Assembly (NCBI GenBank): GCA_963811585.1 | Contig: CAWERR010000008.1 | Coordinates: 744,001 to 808,000, forward strand | Direction of reading: 5' to 3' | Length of the DNA stretch: 64,000 nt | From: JACDHG01 sp963811585 | Lineage (GTDB): Bacteria; Actinomycetota; Actinomycetes; Propionibacteriales; Nocardioidaceae | In this document: piece after piece, positions 1 through 7,600 of the stretch | How the letters are laid out: each line of letters starts with the position of its first letter | How positions within the stretch are numbered: position 1 is the stretch's first letter | Notes under the pieces: model-generated | Told to the model about the DNA's origin: nothing | Seen by the model: only the letters and a program-made list of their open reading frames with translations | The model's database searches: none | Translations under genes and position numbers: made by a program

Positions 1-274
1 CGCAGTGCCCGTTGTCGCGGTCGTCGCCGACGGACGGGGTCGCCAGGATGGGCACCGCCACGGCGACTCCGCACAGGGCCAGGGCTGCCCGTCGCTGCCA
101 GTGCGGGCAACAGGTGGCGGTCACGCGGTGCAGTCGCGGCCAGGTCATGCCGGTCAACGCGTCGCAGATTGCCAGCAGCAGGCTCAGGCCGAGGCCGGTG
201 AGGGCGACGACCAGCCCACCGGTTGCGATATCGGTGACGAGCCCGTCCAGTGTGGTAGCCACTTTAACCTGCAT
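1..274 (-). CDS. Truncated membrane protein, N-terminal part only
   Basis: An open frame begins with ATG at 274 and runs off the left edge, so only about 91 residues are visible. The ATG follows an AAGGAA stretch on the minus strand. There is a hydrophobic segment around residues 18-37 (GGLVVALTGLGLSLLLAIC) and a second one around residues 67-80 (LALCGVAVAVPILA), separated by a short Cys/His/Arg-rich stretch. This suggests a membrane-anchored protein with a larger domain beyond the window. In related actinobacteria a LysM-type protein can sit in this position, but nothing visible here proves that. It is transcribed away from the gene starting at 384. Confidence 0.55.
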   Translation of the reverse strand, partial: MQVKVATTLDGLVTDIATGGLVVALTGLGLSLLLAICDALTGMTWPRLHRVTATCCPHWQRRAALALCGVAVAVPILATPSVGDDRDNGHC

Positions 275-296
275 TTCCTTACGTTTACCTGCGTTT
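267..296. repeat. 20-bp-spaced direct repeat with phased T-tracts in a divergent promoter region
   Basis: ACCTGCATTT (267-276) is repeated as ACCTGCGTTT (287-296), exactly 20 bp apart. CGTTT also occurs twice 10 bp apart (282-286 and 292-296), and TTT tracts recur about every 10 bp from 263 to 296. The stretch is clearly more AT-rich than its surroundings. It lies over the start of the minus-strand gene and upstream of the plus-strand gene at 384. It could be a binding array for a MerR/BldC-type HTH protein such as the one encoded at 962-1207; that link is inference. Confidence 0.4.
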
Positions 297-383
297 GCTT
301 TGTCTAGCCTGAGTTCATCGCGGCGTCAAGCGGTCGTCCACAGCCAGGTAGCGGGCACGGAGAGCGGTGCGTAGCGTGCGGGC

Positions 384-950
384 ATGCGGTGGCAAGAGTT
401 GTTCGCCGACCTCGAAGGCCAAGCACGGGCGTGGGAGCGAGGCGACCTCGACGCCGAGATCGCCGACCGAACCCGCGGCGAATGGGCGCAGGTGTTGCTC
501 GTCAACCGTCTCCGCGCCGCCGTTGGCAGCCTCGTCACGGTCGACGTCGTCGGTGCCGGGCGGCTGGCGGGCGAGCTCGAGACCGTGGGCGCAGATTGGC
601 TGTTACTCACAGGGAGCCACGACGACGTTGTAGCCCTGGCCGCAATCGTTGCGATTCACGACCTGGCGCCCGGCGCCGTGAGCCCCGACGGAGTAGGTCC
701 GGTCAGCGCCGGCCTGCGCCTGACCGCGGCTTTGCGCGCCGTTGCGATGGACCGGTCGGCTGTGACCGTGCGGACACGAGACGGCGGTGTCTACACGGGC
801 ACTCCCGACCACGTCGGCTCCAACTTCTTGGAACTCGCTGTGCACGAGGCCGGAGAGGTCCCCCGGGCTGGGGTGATCCGCTCCCGCTGCGTGCTCTCGC
901 TCGATGCGGTCGCTTCCGTACGTCGGCTGGCTGCTCCTTGGGCCGAGTGA
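384..950 (+). CDS. Conserved actinobacterial hypothetical protein
   Basis: The product has 188 residues and no membrane segments or signal peptide. It opens with a short acidic helix (MRWQELFADLEGQ). The middle part alternates beta-like stretches (VTVDVVGAG, GADWLLLTG) with Ala-rich helices. The region TVRTRDGGVYTGTPDHVGSN resembles a small beta-barrel (Lsm/Sm-like) fold, but this is only an impression. I cannot assign a function. It faces the HTH gene at 962-1207 convergently, with 11 bp between the two stop codons. Confidence 0.7.
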   Translation: MRWQELFADLEGQARAWERGDLDAEIADRTRGEWAQVLLVNRLRAAVGSLVTVDVVGAGRLAGELETVGADWLLLTGSHDDVVALAAIVAIHDLAPGAVSPDGVGPVSAGLRLTAALRAVAMDRSAVTVRTRDGGVYTGTPDHVGSNFLELAVHEAGEVPRAGVIRSRCVLSLDAVASVRRLAAPWAE

Positions 951-961
951 CGGCCTGGCTG

Positions 962-1207
962 TCAGTCGGCTTCGCTGGGCTCACCGGCATACGGGTGCTC
1001 GTCGATGAACACCTCGGTGTCTCGGTAGGCCTGCTCGATGTAGGTCTCCAGCTCGGCCCGCTCCACCCGCCACTGGCCGCGGCCGCCGATCTTGATCGCC
1101 TTCAGGTCCTTGCGCCGGACTAAGGCGTAGACCTGCGCCACAGAGATTCCCATGATCTCCGCGACGTCCGCGAGCGACAGGAAGCGCTGACCGGGACCGG
1201 TTGCCAT
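962..1207 (-). CDS. Excisionase/BldC-type helix-turn-helix DNA-binding protein
   Basis: The product is an 81-residue protein of the MerR-like HTH_17 type. The N-terminal half carries the signature FLSLADVAEIMGISVAQVY followed by a recognition-helix segment ALVRRKDLKAIKIGG and the wing GQWRVERAELETYI. The tail is acidic. The frame is open further upstream, but the ATG at 1207 gives the normal size for this family and places the HTH at the N terminus. Proteins of this class (BldC, AlpA/excisionase) bind direct repeats as multimers. No integrase lies nearby, so a chromosomal regulator is more likely than a phage excisionase. Confidence 0.85.
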   Translation of the reverse strand: MATGPGQRFLSLADVAEIMGISVAQVYALVRRKDLKAIKIGGRGQWRVERAELETYIEQAYRDTEVFIDEHPYAGEPSEAD

Positions 1208-1299
1208 GACGAGGAGTCTCCCATGCACGGGGCCCCGGAAGCCGACCGCGACAACTGTCCTGTGCACAACCCTTTCCTCCCGCGCGCGTTGCGGCAAGA

Positions 1300-1989
1300 A
1301 TGGCCGACGTGTCCGTCCTGCACCGCACCGGCAGTCCGACGACGGAGTCCGGAGGCAGTAGCGAGCTAGCCTCGCCACCGGCTCAACGGCTCCACGGCTC
1401 ACGCTGGAAGGACCCACGCCTCTGGATCGGTGTGGTCCTCGTCCTCGCATCGGTGGTGGTGGGTGCGCGGCTGCTTGCCGCCGCGGACGACACGGTTTCG
1501 GTGTGGGCACTGAGTGACGACCTGGCCGCCGGAAGTGCGGTCGATGCCGGCGACGTGTCCGTCGTCGACGTCCACTTCGACAGCTCGGCCGCTGCCGAGC
1601 GCTACGTCAGCGCTGACGATCCGCTTCCGAGCGGGATGCACCTGACTCGCGACGTCGGCGCAGGGGAGCTGCTGGCGACGAGCGCGTTGAGTGCCGATCC
1701 TGACTCCGCACCCGCGCAGCTGCCCCTCGCCGTGGCGCCCGCCGGCATGCCGAGTGACCTCGCAGCCGGCGATCGTGCAGACCTGTGGGCCGTGCCCACG
1801 GACGACAACCCAGCCGCACCGACGATGGTGCTCGACGGCGTGACTGTGGTGTCCGTGAGCACGGCTGGGCCAGGTGGAGTGGGCTCTCAGCGTCAAGTCC
1901 TGGTCACGATCCCGACCACGGCAGACATCGCCAGAGTGCTCGCCGCCCTGCGAGGTGCCGACGTCGTCCTGATCCGGACGGATTCCTGA
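1300..1989 (+). CDS. SAF-domain protein with one membrane anchor (CpaB/FlgA-like)
   Basis: The product has 229 residues. A cytoplasmic N terminus of about 40 residues is followed by one membrane segment (about 42-61, IGVVLVLASVVVGARLLAAA). An SAF-like domain follows (about 67-130), with the typical pattern 'DDLAAGSAVDAGDVSVVDV' and the later 'DVGAGELLATSAL'. SAF domains occur in pilus-assembly protein CpaB and flagellar FlgA. No pilin, TadA ATPase or secretin lies in this window, so a Tad pilus cannot be claimed. Its stop is 1 bp before the start of the MinD/CpaE-like gene, so the two are probably co-transcribed. Confidence 0.75.
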   Translation: MADVSVLHRTGSPTTESGGSSELASPPAQRLHGSRWKDPRLWIGVVLVLASVVVGARLLAAADDTVSVWALSDDLAAGSAVDAGDVSVVDVHFDSSAAAERYVSADDPLPSGMHLTRDVGAGELLATSALSADPDSAPAQLPLAVAPAGMPSDLAAGDRADLWAVPTDDNPAAPTMVLDGVTVVSVSTAGPGGVGSQRQVLVTIPTTADIARVLAALRGADVVLIRTDS

Positions 1990-1990
1990 G

Positions 1991-3238
1991 GTGCGTGCCC
2001 GCGGGGTACTCGTCGCGGTCGGAACGGCAGACTTCGAGACGGCTCTCCTCGACGCCGTAGCCGCCAGCGACCTCCACGTCGTACGCCGTTGTGTCGACAT
2101 CGCAGACCTGCTGGCAACTGCAGCAAGCCGACAGGCAACCATCGCTTTCGTCTCCGCACAGCTGCGCGGGCTCGACCGCGACGTGGTGGCTCGCCTTCGG
2201 GTCGAAGACGTCGCTGTCGTCGGTGTCACACCTGAATCCTCGAGCGCCGACGAGGCCGCGTTGTTGAGGCTCGGCGTCGAGGACTTCGTGGCGGCCGATG
2301 CGCTCGACACCATCGACGAGGCTGTCGCAGAGCTGGGCGACGGGCGCAGCGTGGCGGCGTCACTTGCAGCCGGCTCCACCGACGCGGACAACGGGCAAAG
2401 CTCGCGGTCCCGGGGACGCGTGATCGCGGTCTGGGGTCCTACCGGCGCCCCTGGGCGCTCGACCGTAGCTCTCGGGATCGCAGCGGAGCTCGCCGAGCTC
2501 GGTGCGTCGACTACCCTTGTCGACTGCGACGTGTACGGCGGCACGATCGCCCAGCAGTTGGGACTTCTCGACGAGTCGTCGGGCTTGCTGGCGGCTGCTC
2601 GGTCGGCGAACGTCGGTCAGCTCACTCCCGAAGTGCTTGCCCGCCAAGCCCGTAGCGTGACTCCCGCACTGCGAGTGCTGACCGGCCTGCCCCGCGCGGA
2701 TCGCTGGACCGAGGTCCGGCCGAGTGGGCTGCGCGACGTGATCGAGTCAGCGCGTCAGCTCTCGGCATTCACCGTGCTCGACTGTGGCTTCAGCATCGAG
2801 ATGGACGAGGAGGTCTCGTACGACACTGCGGCGCCTCGTCGCAACGGCGCTACCCTCGCAGCGCTCGATGCGGCCGACACTGTCCTGGTGGTGGGTGCGG
2901 CGGACCCGATAGGGCTTGGCCGCTTGGTGCGAGCGTTGGCCGAGCTCGCAACTGTCGTCCCCGGCTGCGACCGTGTCGTCATCGTCAATCGGATGCGCTC
3001 AAGCCTGGGCTGGTCCCGCGACGACGTTGTGGCGATGCTCCTTCGAGCCGTCGGACCGACGCCGGTCGTGTTTTTGCCCGACGACCGGGCAGCGGTCGAC
3101 GTCGCGATCGTCAATGGCCGGACGTTGACCGAATCCGCACCCAAGAGCCAGCTGAGGCATCAGCTCCGCGAGCTCGCACATCGCACAGCGGGCACCGAGC
3201 TACCGACGGGCCGCCGTCGCCGCCGAGTCAGGGCCTGA
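1991..3238 (+). CDS. MinD/CpaE-like P-loop ATPase with altered Walker A
   Basis: The product has 415 residues starting at GTG 1991. The N-terminal part (1-130) resembles a receiver-like or pseudo-receiver domain. The C-terminal part (about 138-395) has the MinD/ParA fold, with a P-loop VWGPTGAPGRSTVALGIAAE, then TLVDCDVYGG and later TVLDCGFSIEM. The family's deviant Walker A (KGGxGKT/S) is not intact. The first Lys is missing and the second position is Arg (GAPGRST). This resembles the Ssd/septum-site group of actinobacterial ParA relatives. It follows the SAF gene directly and may be a partner at the membrane. The tail is Arg-rich (GRRRRRVRA). Confidence 0.75.
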   Translation: MRARGVLVAVGTADFETALLDAVAASDLHVVRRCVDIADLLATAASRQATIAFVSAQLRGLDRDVVARLRVEDVAVVGVTPESSSADEAALLRLGVEDFVAADALDTIDEAVAELGDGRSVAASLAAGSTDADNGQSSRSRGRVIAVWGPTGAPGRSTVALGIAAELAELGASTTLVDCDVYGGTIAQQLGLLDESSGLLAAARSANVGQLTPEVLARQARSVTPALRVLTGLPRADRWTEVRPSGLRDVIESARQLSAFTVLDCGFSIEMDEEVSYDTAAPRRNGATLAALDAADTVLVVGAADPIGLGRLVRALAELATVVPGCDRVVIVNRMRSSLGWSRDDVVAMLLRAVGPTPVVFLPDDRAAVDVAIVNGRTLTESAPKSQLRHQLRELAHRTAGTELPTGRRRRRVRA

Positions 3239-3253
3239 TCTCGGAAGCAACGG

Positions 3254-4606
3254 TCACGACGAGAACAGCAAGAACAGGCCGGTCAGGGTGTAGGCGATCA
3301 TCAGGAACAGCATGGGCAGCTGACCTGTCAGGGCATGCTTGCGAGGCAGCAAGCGCACCGCACGGTCATGGGCTGCGATGACGCCGAGCACGTGACCGGT
3401 GACGATGGCCACCACCTTGATGGCGGCAAGCGCGGAGGGGTGGTTGTAGATCTCGTACTTGTCGATGCCCGACAGCCAACCCATCGTTTCCCACCCCCGC
3501 GACAACGGGTCGCCGAGCTGTCGCACGGTTTGGATCCCCACCGAGACGAAGTACGAGAGGTAGTGGGCGACGATGTAGCCGACCACGATCGGCACGACGG
3601 AGTGCGCGAACTGGTTCGGAAGTCGTCGTCGTTCGATGTGGCCTAGTCCGCCCGTGGCGAGGGCAGCAGCGGTGAACGTCAGCGTGACGACGGCGCAGAA
3701 ACCCAACAGCGCAAGGGTGTTGAGGAACGCAGGATCACCGGAGTATCCCTCCGAGAAGCGCAGCCACCGCACCGACTCCTTGAAGCTGTCGAACGCCGTC
3801 GAGCCGAGGAGGACTCCTACGACGCCGACGAGCCCCGGTTTGACGGGCTGGCTGTCGAGATTCTCGAGCGGGTTGCGGAAGACCAGGACACCGTCATCGC
3901 GCCGGGCGAACGGTGACAACCGGGCCACCAACGAGGAGTAGACCTCAAACGGGTCAGCGTGCTCGAACCAGGTGTCGCCGAAAACCGCGGCTCCAAGCAC
4001 CAGCAGTGCTCCGACGACGGCGAACCACAGCCGCACTGCCGAGAGGCTGGTCGCGACGCTGGGGTCGACGAGCTCAAGCCACACGAAGCAGAACAAGAAG
4101 AACGCGGCCGGCCAGTAGCCGAGACGGCGAGGGTACGTCGTCAGTCCTTCTCGCGGGTCGATCCCTGCCAGCCGGCTGATGCCACGGTGCAGCCAGCGCA
4201 GCGGGTTGCAGAGTCGGTAGATCCGGCCGAACAGGAGAGCGGCGGGGACCAGGCCCACCCACAAGAGGACGTAGACGAACCCGAACGTCGGGTTGACGAG
4301 AGTGTCGGGCCCGAACAGGGCCGCCATCGTGACCCACGCCGTGAAGAGCAGCGCCAGGGTGACGACCACCCCACGGGTGATCCGCGAGTCGATGAAGCTA
4401 GCGAGACCCGCCGGCATCGGATGGCCCGAGCTCGCGCCGCGGAACTTCGACGTACGCCAGGCGAATGCGAGAACCCCGAAGGAGATCAGCAGCGCACACG
4501 CAGCCCCCGTGTACGCGTTGAACGCGGGGATCGGGAGGTCACTGATGTCGCCGACGCCGTGGGCGAGCGACTCCGACGCCTTGAGCGAAGACACCTGGTG
4601 CGGCAC
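3254..4606 (-). CDS. Polytopic membrane protein (of the kind often annotated 'fenitrothion hydrolase')
   Basis: The product has 450 residues with about ten predicted membrane segments, for example AACALLISFGVLAFAW, VVVTLALLFTAWVTM and LWFAVVGALLVLGAA. No soluble catalytic domain is visible. Proteins of this size and pattern carry the label 'fenitrothion hydrolase' in actinobacterial genomes. That name comes from distant similarity and should not be read as a proven activity. The ATG at 4606 shares a base with the stop of the upstream cupredoxin-like lipoprotein gene, so the two are translationally coupled. The pairing suggests a membrane complex that handles a metal or electrons (inference). 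Confidence 0.7.
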   Translation of the reverse strand: MPHQVSSLKASESLAHGVGDISDLPIPAFNAYTGAACALLISFGVLAFAWRTSKFRGASSGHPMPAGLASFIDSRITRGVVVTLALLFTAWVTMAALFGPDTLVNPTFGFVYVLLWVGLVPAALLFGRIYRLCNPLRWLHRGISRLAGIDPREGLTTYPRRLGYWPAAFFLFCFVWLELVDPSVATSLSAVRLWFAVVGALLVLGAAVFGDTWFEHADPFEVYSSLVARLSPFARRDDGVLVFRNPLENLDSQPVKPGLVGVVGVLLGSTAFDSFKESVRWLRFSEGYSGDPAFLNTLALLGFCAVVTLTFTAAALATGGLGHIERRRLPNQFAHSVVPIVVGYIVAHYLSYFVSVGIQTVRQLGDPLSRGWETMGWLSGIDKYEIYNHPSALAAIKVVAIVTGHVLGVIAAHDRAVRLLPRKHALTGQLPMLFLMIAYTLTGLFLLFSS

Positions 4607-4980
4607 TAGCTGATCTGGAGCTTGAGGATGGTGACCTCCAGCTCGTGCGACTCCATCTCGTACTGGCCTGCCGTGTCGATGGAGAACGTAAACTTCTGGT
4701 CGTCGCCCTCCTCGACCACGAACTCGTGCTCCGGCTCGGAGTGGACATGGAACTCGTCGTGAGCGTCGCTACTCACGACGAGCTCGATCTCCTGGCCGCG
4801 GTCCGCCTTCACGACATCCTCGCTCGTCGCCACCTCGCCGGCCTCCTGCGTGATCTCGACCCGCACCGGTGCATCCGTGTCTGAGTCGTCGGAGCCTCCC
4901 GAATCGTCAGAGCACGCCACCAGCGACAGGGTGCAGACGGCCCAGGCTGCGGCGAGTGCAAGGAGTCGGTGGGTGCGCAT
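4606..4980 (-). CDS. Small lipoprotein with cupredoxin-like domain
   Basis: The product has 124 residues. A signal peptide (LLALAAAWAVCTLSL) ends in the lipobox LVAC, followed by a Ser/Asp-rich linker (SDDSGGSDDSDTD). The remaining 85 residues are beta-rich with the pattern QEIELVVSSDAHDEFHVH and end in 'FSIDTAGQYEMESHE', which fits a cupredoxin-like sandwich. The usual copper-site Cys is absent; His and Met/Glu are available. The ATG at 4980 is preceded by GAAGGAGC. It is co-transcribed with the membrane protein downstream and may be its extracytoplasmic partner. Confidence 0.75.
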   Translation of the reverse strand: MRTHRLLALAAAWAVCTLSLVACSDDSGGSDDSDTDAPVRVEITQEAGEVATSEDVVKADRGQEIELVVSSDAHDEFHVHSEPEHEFVVEEGDDQKFTFSIDTAGQYEMESHELEVTILKLQIS

Positions 4981-5103
4981 GGAGGAATGCTCCTTCAGAA
5001 GCGGTGGGCTGGCAGCTACGGCCTGACAATAGTCCGTACGACCGTGACACGATGATGGTTCCCGCAGCGGTCGCCGCACCCGTCAGTGGCAGAGAGGATG
5101 TCG

Positions 5104-6549
5104 ATGGCAGACCGGATTAGCCCGTCGGACATGACGTTCTTGACACGGGAGTCGGCGAGCACGCCGATGCACGTCGCCACCCTCGACATCTTCGAAGCAC
5201 CCCCGGGCGGCCTCGACTACGAGCGACTGCTGGCGCTGATCCAGGACCGGATCGCGTTTGTGCCGCGCTACCGCCAGCGCGTCAAGCTGCTGCCGGGCCG
5301 GATCGTCAACCCGGTATGGGTCGACGACATCGACTTCGATCTCGCGTATCACGTACGTCGGTCTGCGCTACCCCGTCCCGGGTCAATGGAGCAGTTGCGC
5401 GACCTGGTCGCGCGCATCATGAGTCGCCGCCTGGACCGCAACCGGCCGCTGTGGGAGACGTATCTCGTTGAGGGCTTGGCCAATGACCGGTTCGCGATCA
5501 TGTCGAAGTCACACCAGGTCCTCGTCGACGGCACAACTGTTGACCTGGGTCAGCTGATCCTCGACGACACACCCGACTCGCCACGCACCCCTGACGTCGC
5601 CTGGGACGCATCGCGACAGCGCGGCGGGTTGGAGCTGCTGATCGAGTCGGTGGCCGAGTCGGTGCGGAGCCCTGCCGTCGCCGCCGAGAACCTCCGCGGC
5701 GAGATCGTGACCGCCCAGCACGTGGCATCCCGGTTGAGGTCCTGGGTCTCCGTACCTTCGGTCGGGCGGCAGTCGTCAGCCTCAGCCCCGTTGGCCGCCG
5801 TGCTGTCAGAGCAGCGACGGTTTGCCACCGTCGAGACGCGATTGGCGTCATACCGCAAGATCCGCAAGGAGCACGGTGGCAGTGTGAACGACGCGGTGCT
5901 GGCCACGATCTCCGGTGCGTTGCGCTCCTGGCTGCTCACGCGTCCGGAGTCCGTCACAGGGTCGACCCGGATCAAGGCGATGGTGCCAATGAGTGTGGTG
6001 GACGACGAGTTCGCCGAGCCGACGTCGCTCGGAAGCCAGGTGACCCCACACTTGTTGACGTTGCCGGTCGGTGAGGCCAGCCCGATCATGCGGCTGCACC
6101 AGGTGTCATACGCCTTCAAGGCGCACAAGGAGACCGGGCGGGCGGTCGGAGCGAGCCGGCTGACGGAGATTGCCGGGTTCGCCCCGACGACGTTCCACAT
6201 GATCGGGTCGCGGGTGGCCGCGACCGAGCCGGGTCGGTCGTTCGACGTCGTCATCACGAACGTGCCTGGCCCCCAGTTCCCCTTGTATGCGGCTGGGGCG
6301 CGGATGTTGGCGAGCTACCCTGTGCAGCCGTTGTTGCCGGGGCAGGCGCTGGCCATCGGAGTCACGTCGTACGACGGCAAGGTGTTCTTCGGGCTCGACG
6401 CCGACCGCGACGCGCTCCCGGACGTCGACGTGCTCGGCAGCTGCATCACCGAAGCCCTGGACGAGCTGCTCGAGGCATCGTCGTCAGCGCGTAATCGTGC
6501 CCCGCGTGGACGTGTGACCCGCAAGAGGTCGGAAAGTAAAGGGCCGTGA
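5104..6549 (+). CDS. WS/DGAT-type O-acyltransferase with altered active-site motif
   Basis: This is a wax ester synthase/diacylglycerol acyltransferase family protein of about 481 residues. The N terminus has the family pattern MADRISPSDMTFLTRESAS with PMHVATL. The ATG at 5104 fits best, six bases after GAGAGG (in-frame starts also exist at 5086 and 5098). Members normally carry HHxxxDG with the second His as catalytic base. Here the motif reads HQVLVDG (about 137-143), so that His is Gln. The C-terminal half keeps NVPGPQFPLY and the 'SYDGKVFFGL' block. It may have lost acyltransferase activity or belong to a paralogous clade. Confidence 0.9.
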   Translation: MADRISPSDMTFLTRESASTPMHVATLDIFEAPPGGLDYERLLALIQDRIAFVPRYRQRVKLLPGRIVNPVWVDDIDFDLAYHVRRSALPRPGSMEQLRDLVARIMSRRLDRNRPLWETYLVEGLANDRFAIMSKSHQVLVDGTTVDLGQLILDDTPDSPRTPDVAWDASRQRGGLELLIESVAESVRSPAVAAENLRGEIVTAQHVASRLRSWVSVPSVGRQSSASAPLAAVLSEQRRFATVETRLASYRKIRKEHGGSVNDAVLATISGALRSWLLTRPESVTGSTRIKAMVPMSVVDDEFAEPTSLGSQVTPHLLTLPVGEASPIMRLHQVSYAFKAHKETGRAVGASRLTEIAGFAPTTFHMIGSRVAATEPGRSFDVVITNVPGPQFPLYAAGARMLASYPVQPLLPGQALAIGVTSYDGKVFFGLDADRDALPDVDVLGSCITEALDELLEASSSARNRAPRGRVTRKRSESKGP

Positions 6550-6598
6550 TGTGCAGGACTTGCTAGCGTGACCTTCTGACACTTTCCGGGAGGGCGAC

Positions 6599-7537
6599 AT
6601 GCAGGCGATATGGAAAGGCACGATCTCGTTCGGTCTTGTCACGATCCCGGTGAAGGTCTACTCGGCCACCGAGGAGAAGGACATCTCGTTCCGCCAGGTG
6701 CACGAGGCCGATGGTGGCCGGATCCGCTACAAGCGGGTCTGTGAGATCGACGGCGAAGAAGTGCCCTACTCAGACATCGGCAAGGGCTACGAAATGCCTG
6801 ACGGCCGAATGGTGATCCTCAACAACGACGACTTTGCCGGTTTGCCGCTCCCGACGGCAAAGTCAATCGAAGTGCTGGAGTTCGTGCCGGCCGAGCAGGT
6901 CGACCCGCTCTACTTCGCGAAGGCGTACTACTTGTCGGCCGACGGGCCGGGCGCAAAGCCGTACGTCCTGCTTCGCGACGCGTTGACGAAGACCGGCCAG
7001 ACGGCGCTCGTGAAGGTCGCCATCCGCACCAAAGAGACGTTGGCCATGTTGAGGGAACGCGACGGTGCCCTTGTGCTGCAGACGATGCTGTGGCCCGACG
7101 AGGTACGCAGCAGTGAGTTCGCTGTGCCGAGCGACGACGTCGACGTCAAGAAGCAGGAAGTCGGTATGGCGGAGTCCTATATCGCGACTCTGCAGGCCGA
7201 GTTCGACCCCGACCGATACCACAGCGACTACCGCGAGGCGCTCGAGCAGCTCGTCGAGTCCAAGGTGTCTGGTCTGCCCATGCCAGAAGCTGAAGAGGAC
7301 GAGACTGACAGTGCGGAGGTGGTCGACCTCGTCGCCGCGCTCCGGGCCAGCGTCGACGCGGCGAAGAAGCGGCGGTCTGGCGGAGGTGCCGCGGCCAAGT
7401 CCTCGTCGTCGTCCTCCTCGACGAAGAAGAAGGGCGCGGCCAAGAAGACCGCGGCCAAGAAGTCGGCAAGCAAGAAGTCCTCGGCGAAGAAGCCGGCAAA
7501 GAAGGCAGCCTCGAAGCAGGCAAAGAAGTCCGCCTAG
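6599..7537 (+). CDS. ku: Ku protein, non-homologous end joining
   Basis: The product has 312 residues. The N terminus MQAIWKGTISFGLVTIPVKV is diagnostic of bacterial Ku, followed by the core beta-barrel (to about 250) with FAGLPLPTAKSIEVLEFVP. The homodimer would encircle DNA ends and recruit LigD. The last 60 residues form an extended Lys/Ala/Ser tail with repeated AAKK/KKSAKK blocks, like the tails that tether Ku to DNA in some actinobacteria. No LigD gene is present in this window. The ATG at 6599 lies six bases after GGGAGG. Confidence 0.95.
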   Translation: MQAIWKGTISFGLVTIPVKVYSATEEKDISFRQVHEADGGRIRYKRVCEIDGEEVPYSDIGKGYEMPDGRMVILNNDDFAGLPLPTAKSIEVLEFVPAEQVDPLYFAKAYYLSADGPGAKPYVLLRDALTKTGQTALVKVAIRTKETLAMLRERDGALVLQTMLWPDEVRSSEFAVPSDDVDVKKQEVGMAESYIATLQAEFDPDRYHSDYREALEQLVESKVSGLPMPEAEEDETDSAEVVDLVAALRASVDAAKKRRSGGGAAAKSSSSSSSTKKKGAAKKTAAKKSASKKSSAKKPAKKAASKQAKKSA

Positions 7538-7600
7538 GCGGCCCAGGCCGGTCGAGAGGCCGGTTCGATGGTCACTGGGTTGCGTGGCAAGATTCCTCGC

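Noticed and set aside
962..1207. Phage excisionase as part of a prophage
   Set aside because: No integrase, phage genes or attachment repeats occur nearby; BldC-like chromosomal regulators have the same HTH.
1300..3238. Tad/Flp pilus cluster
   Set aside because: Only SAF and CpaE-like genes are present; no TadA, pilin, prepilin peptidase or secretin is visible in the window.
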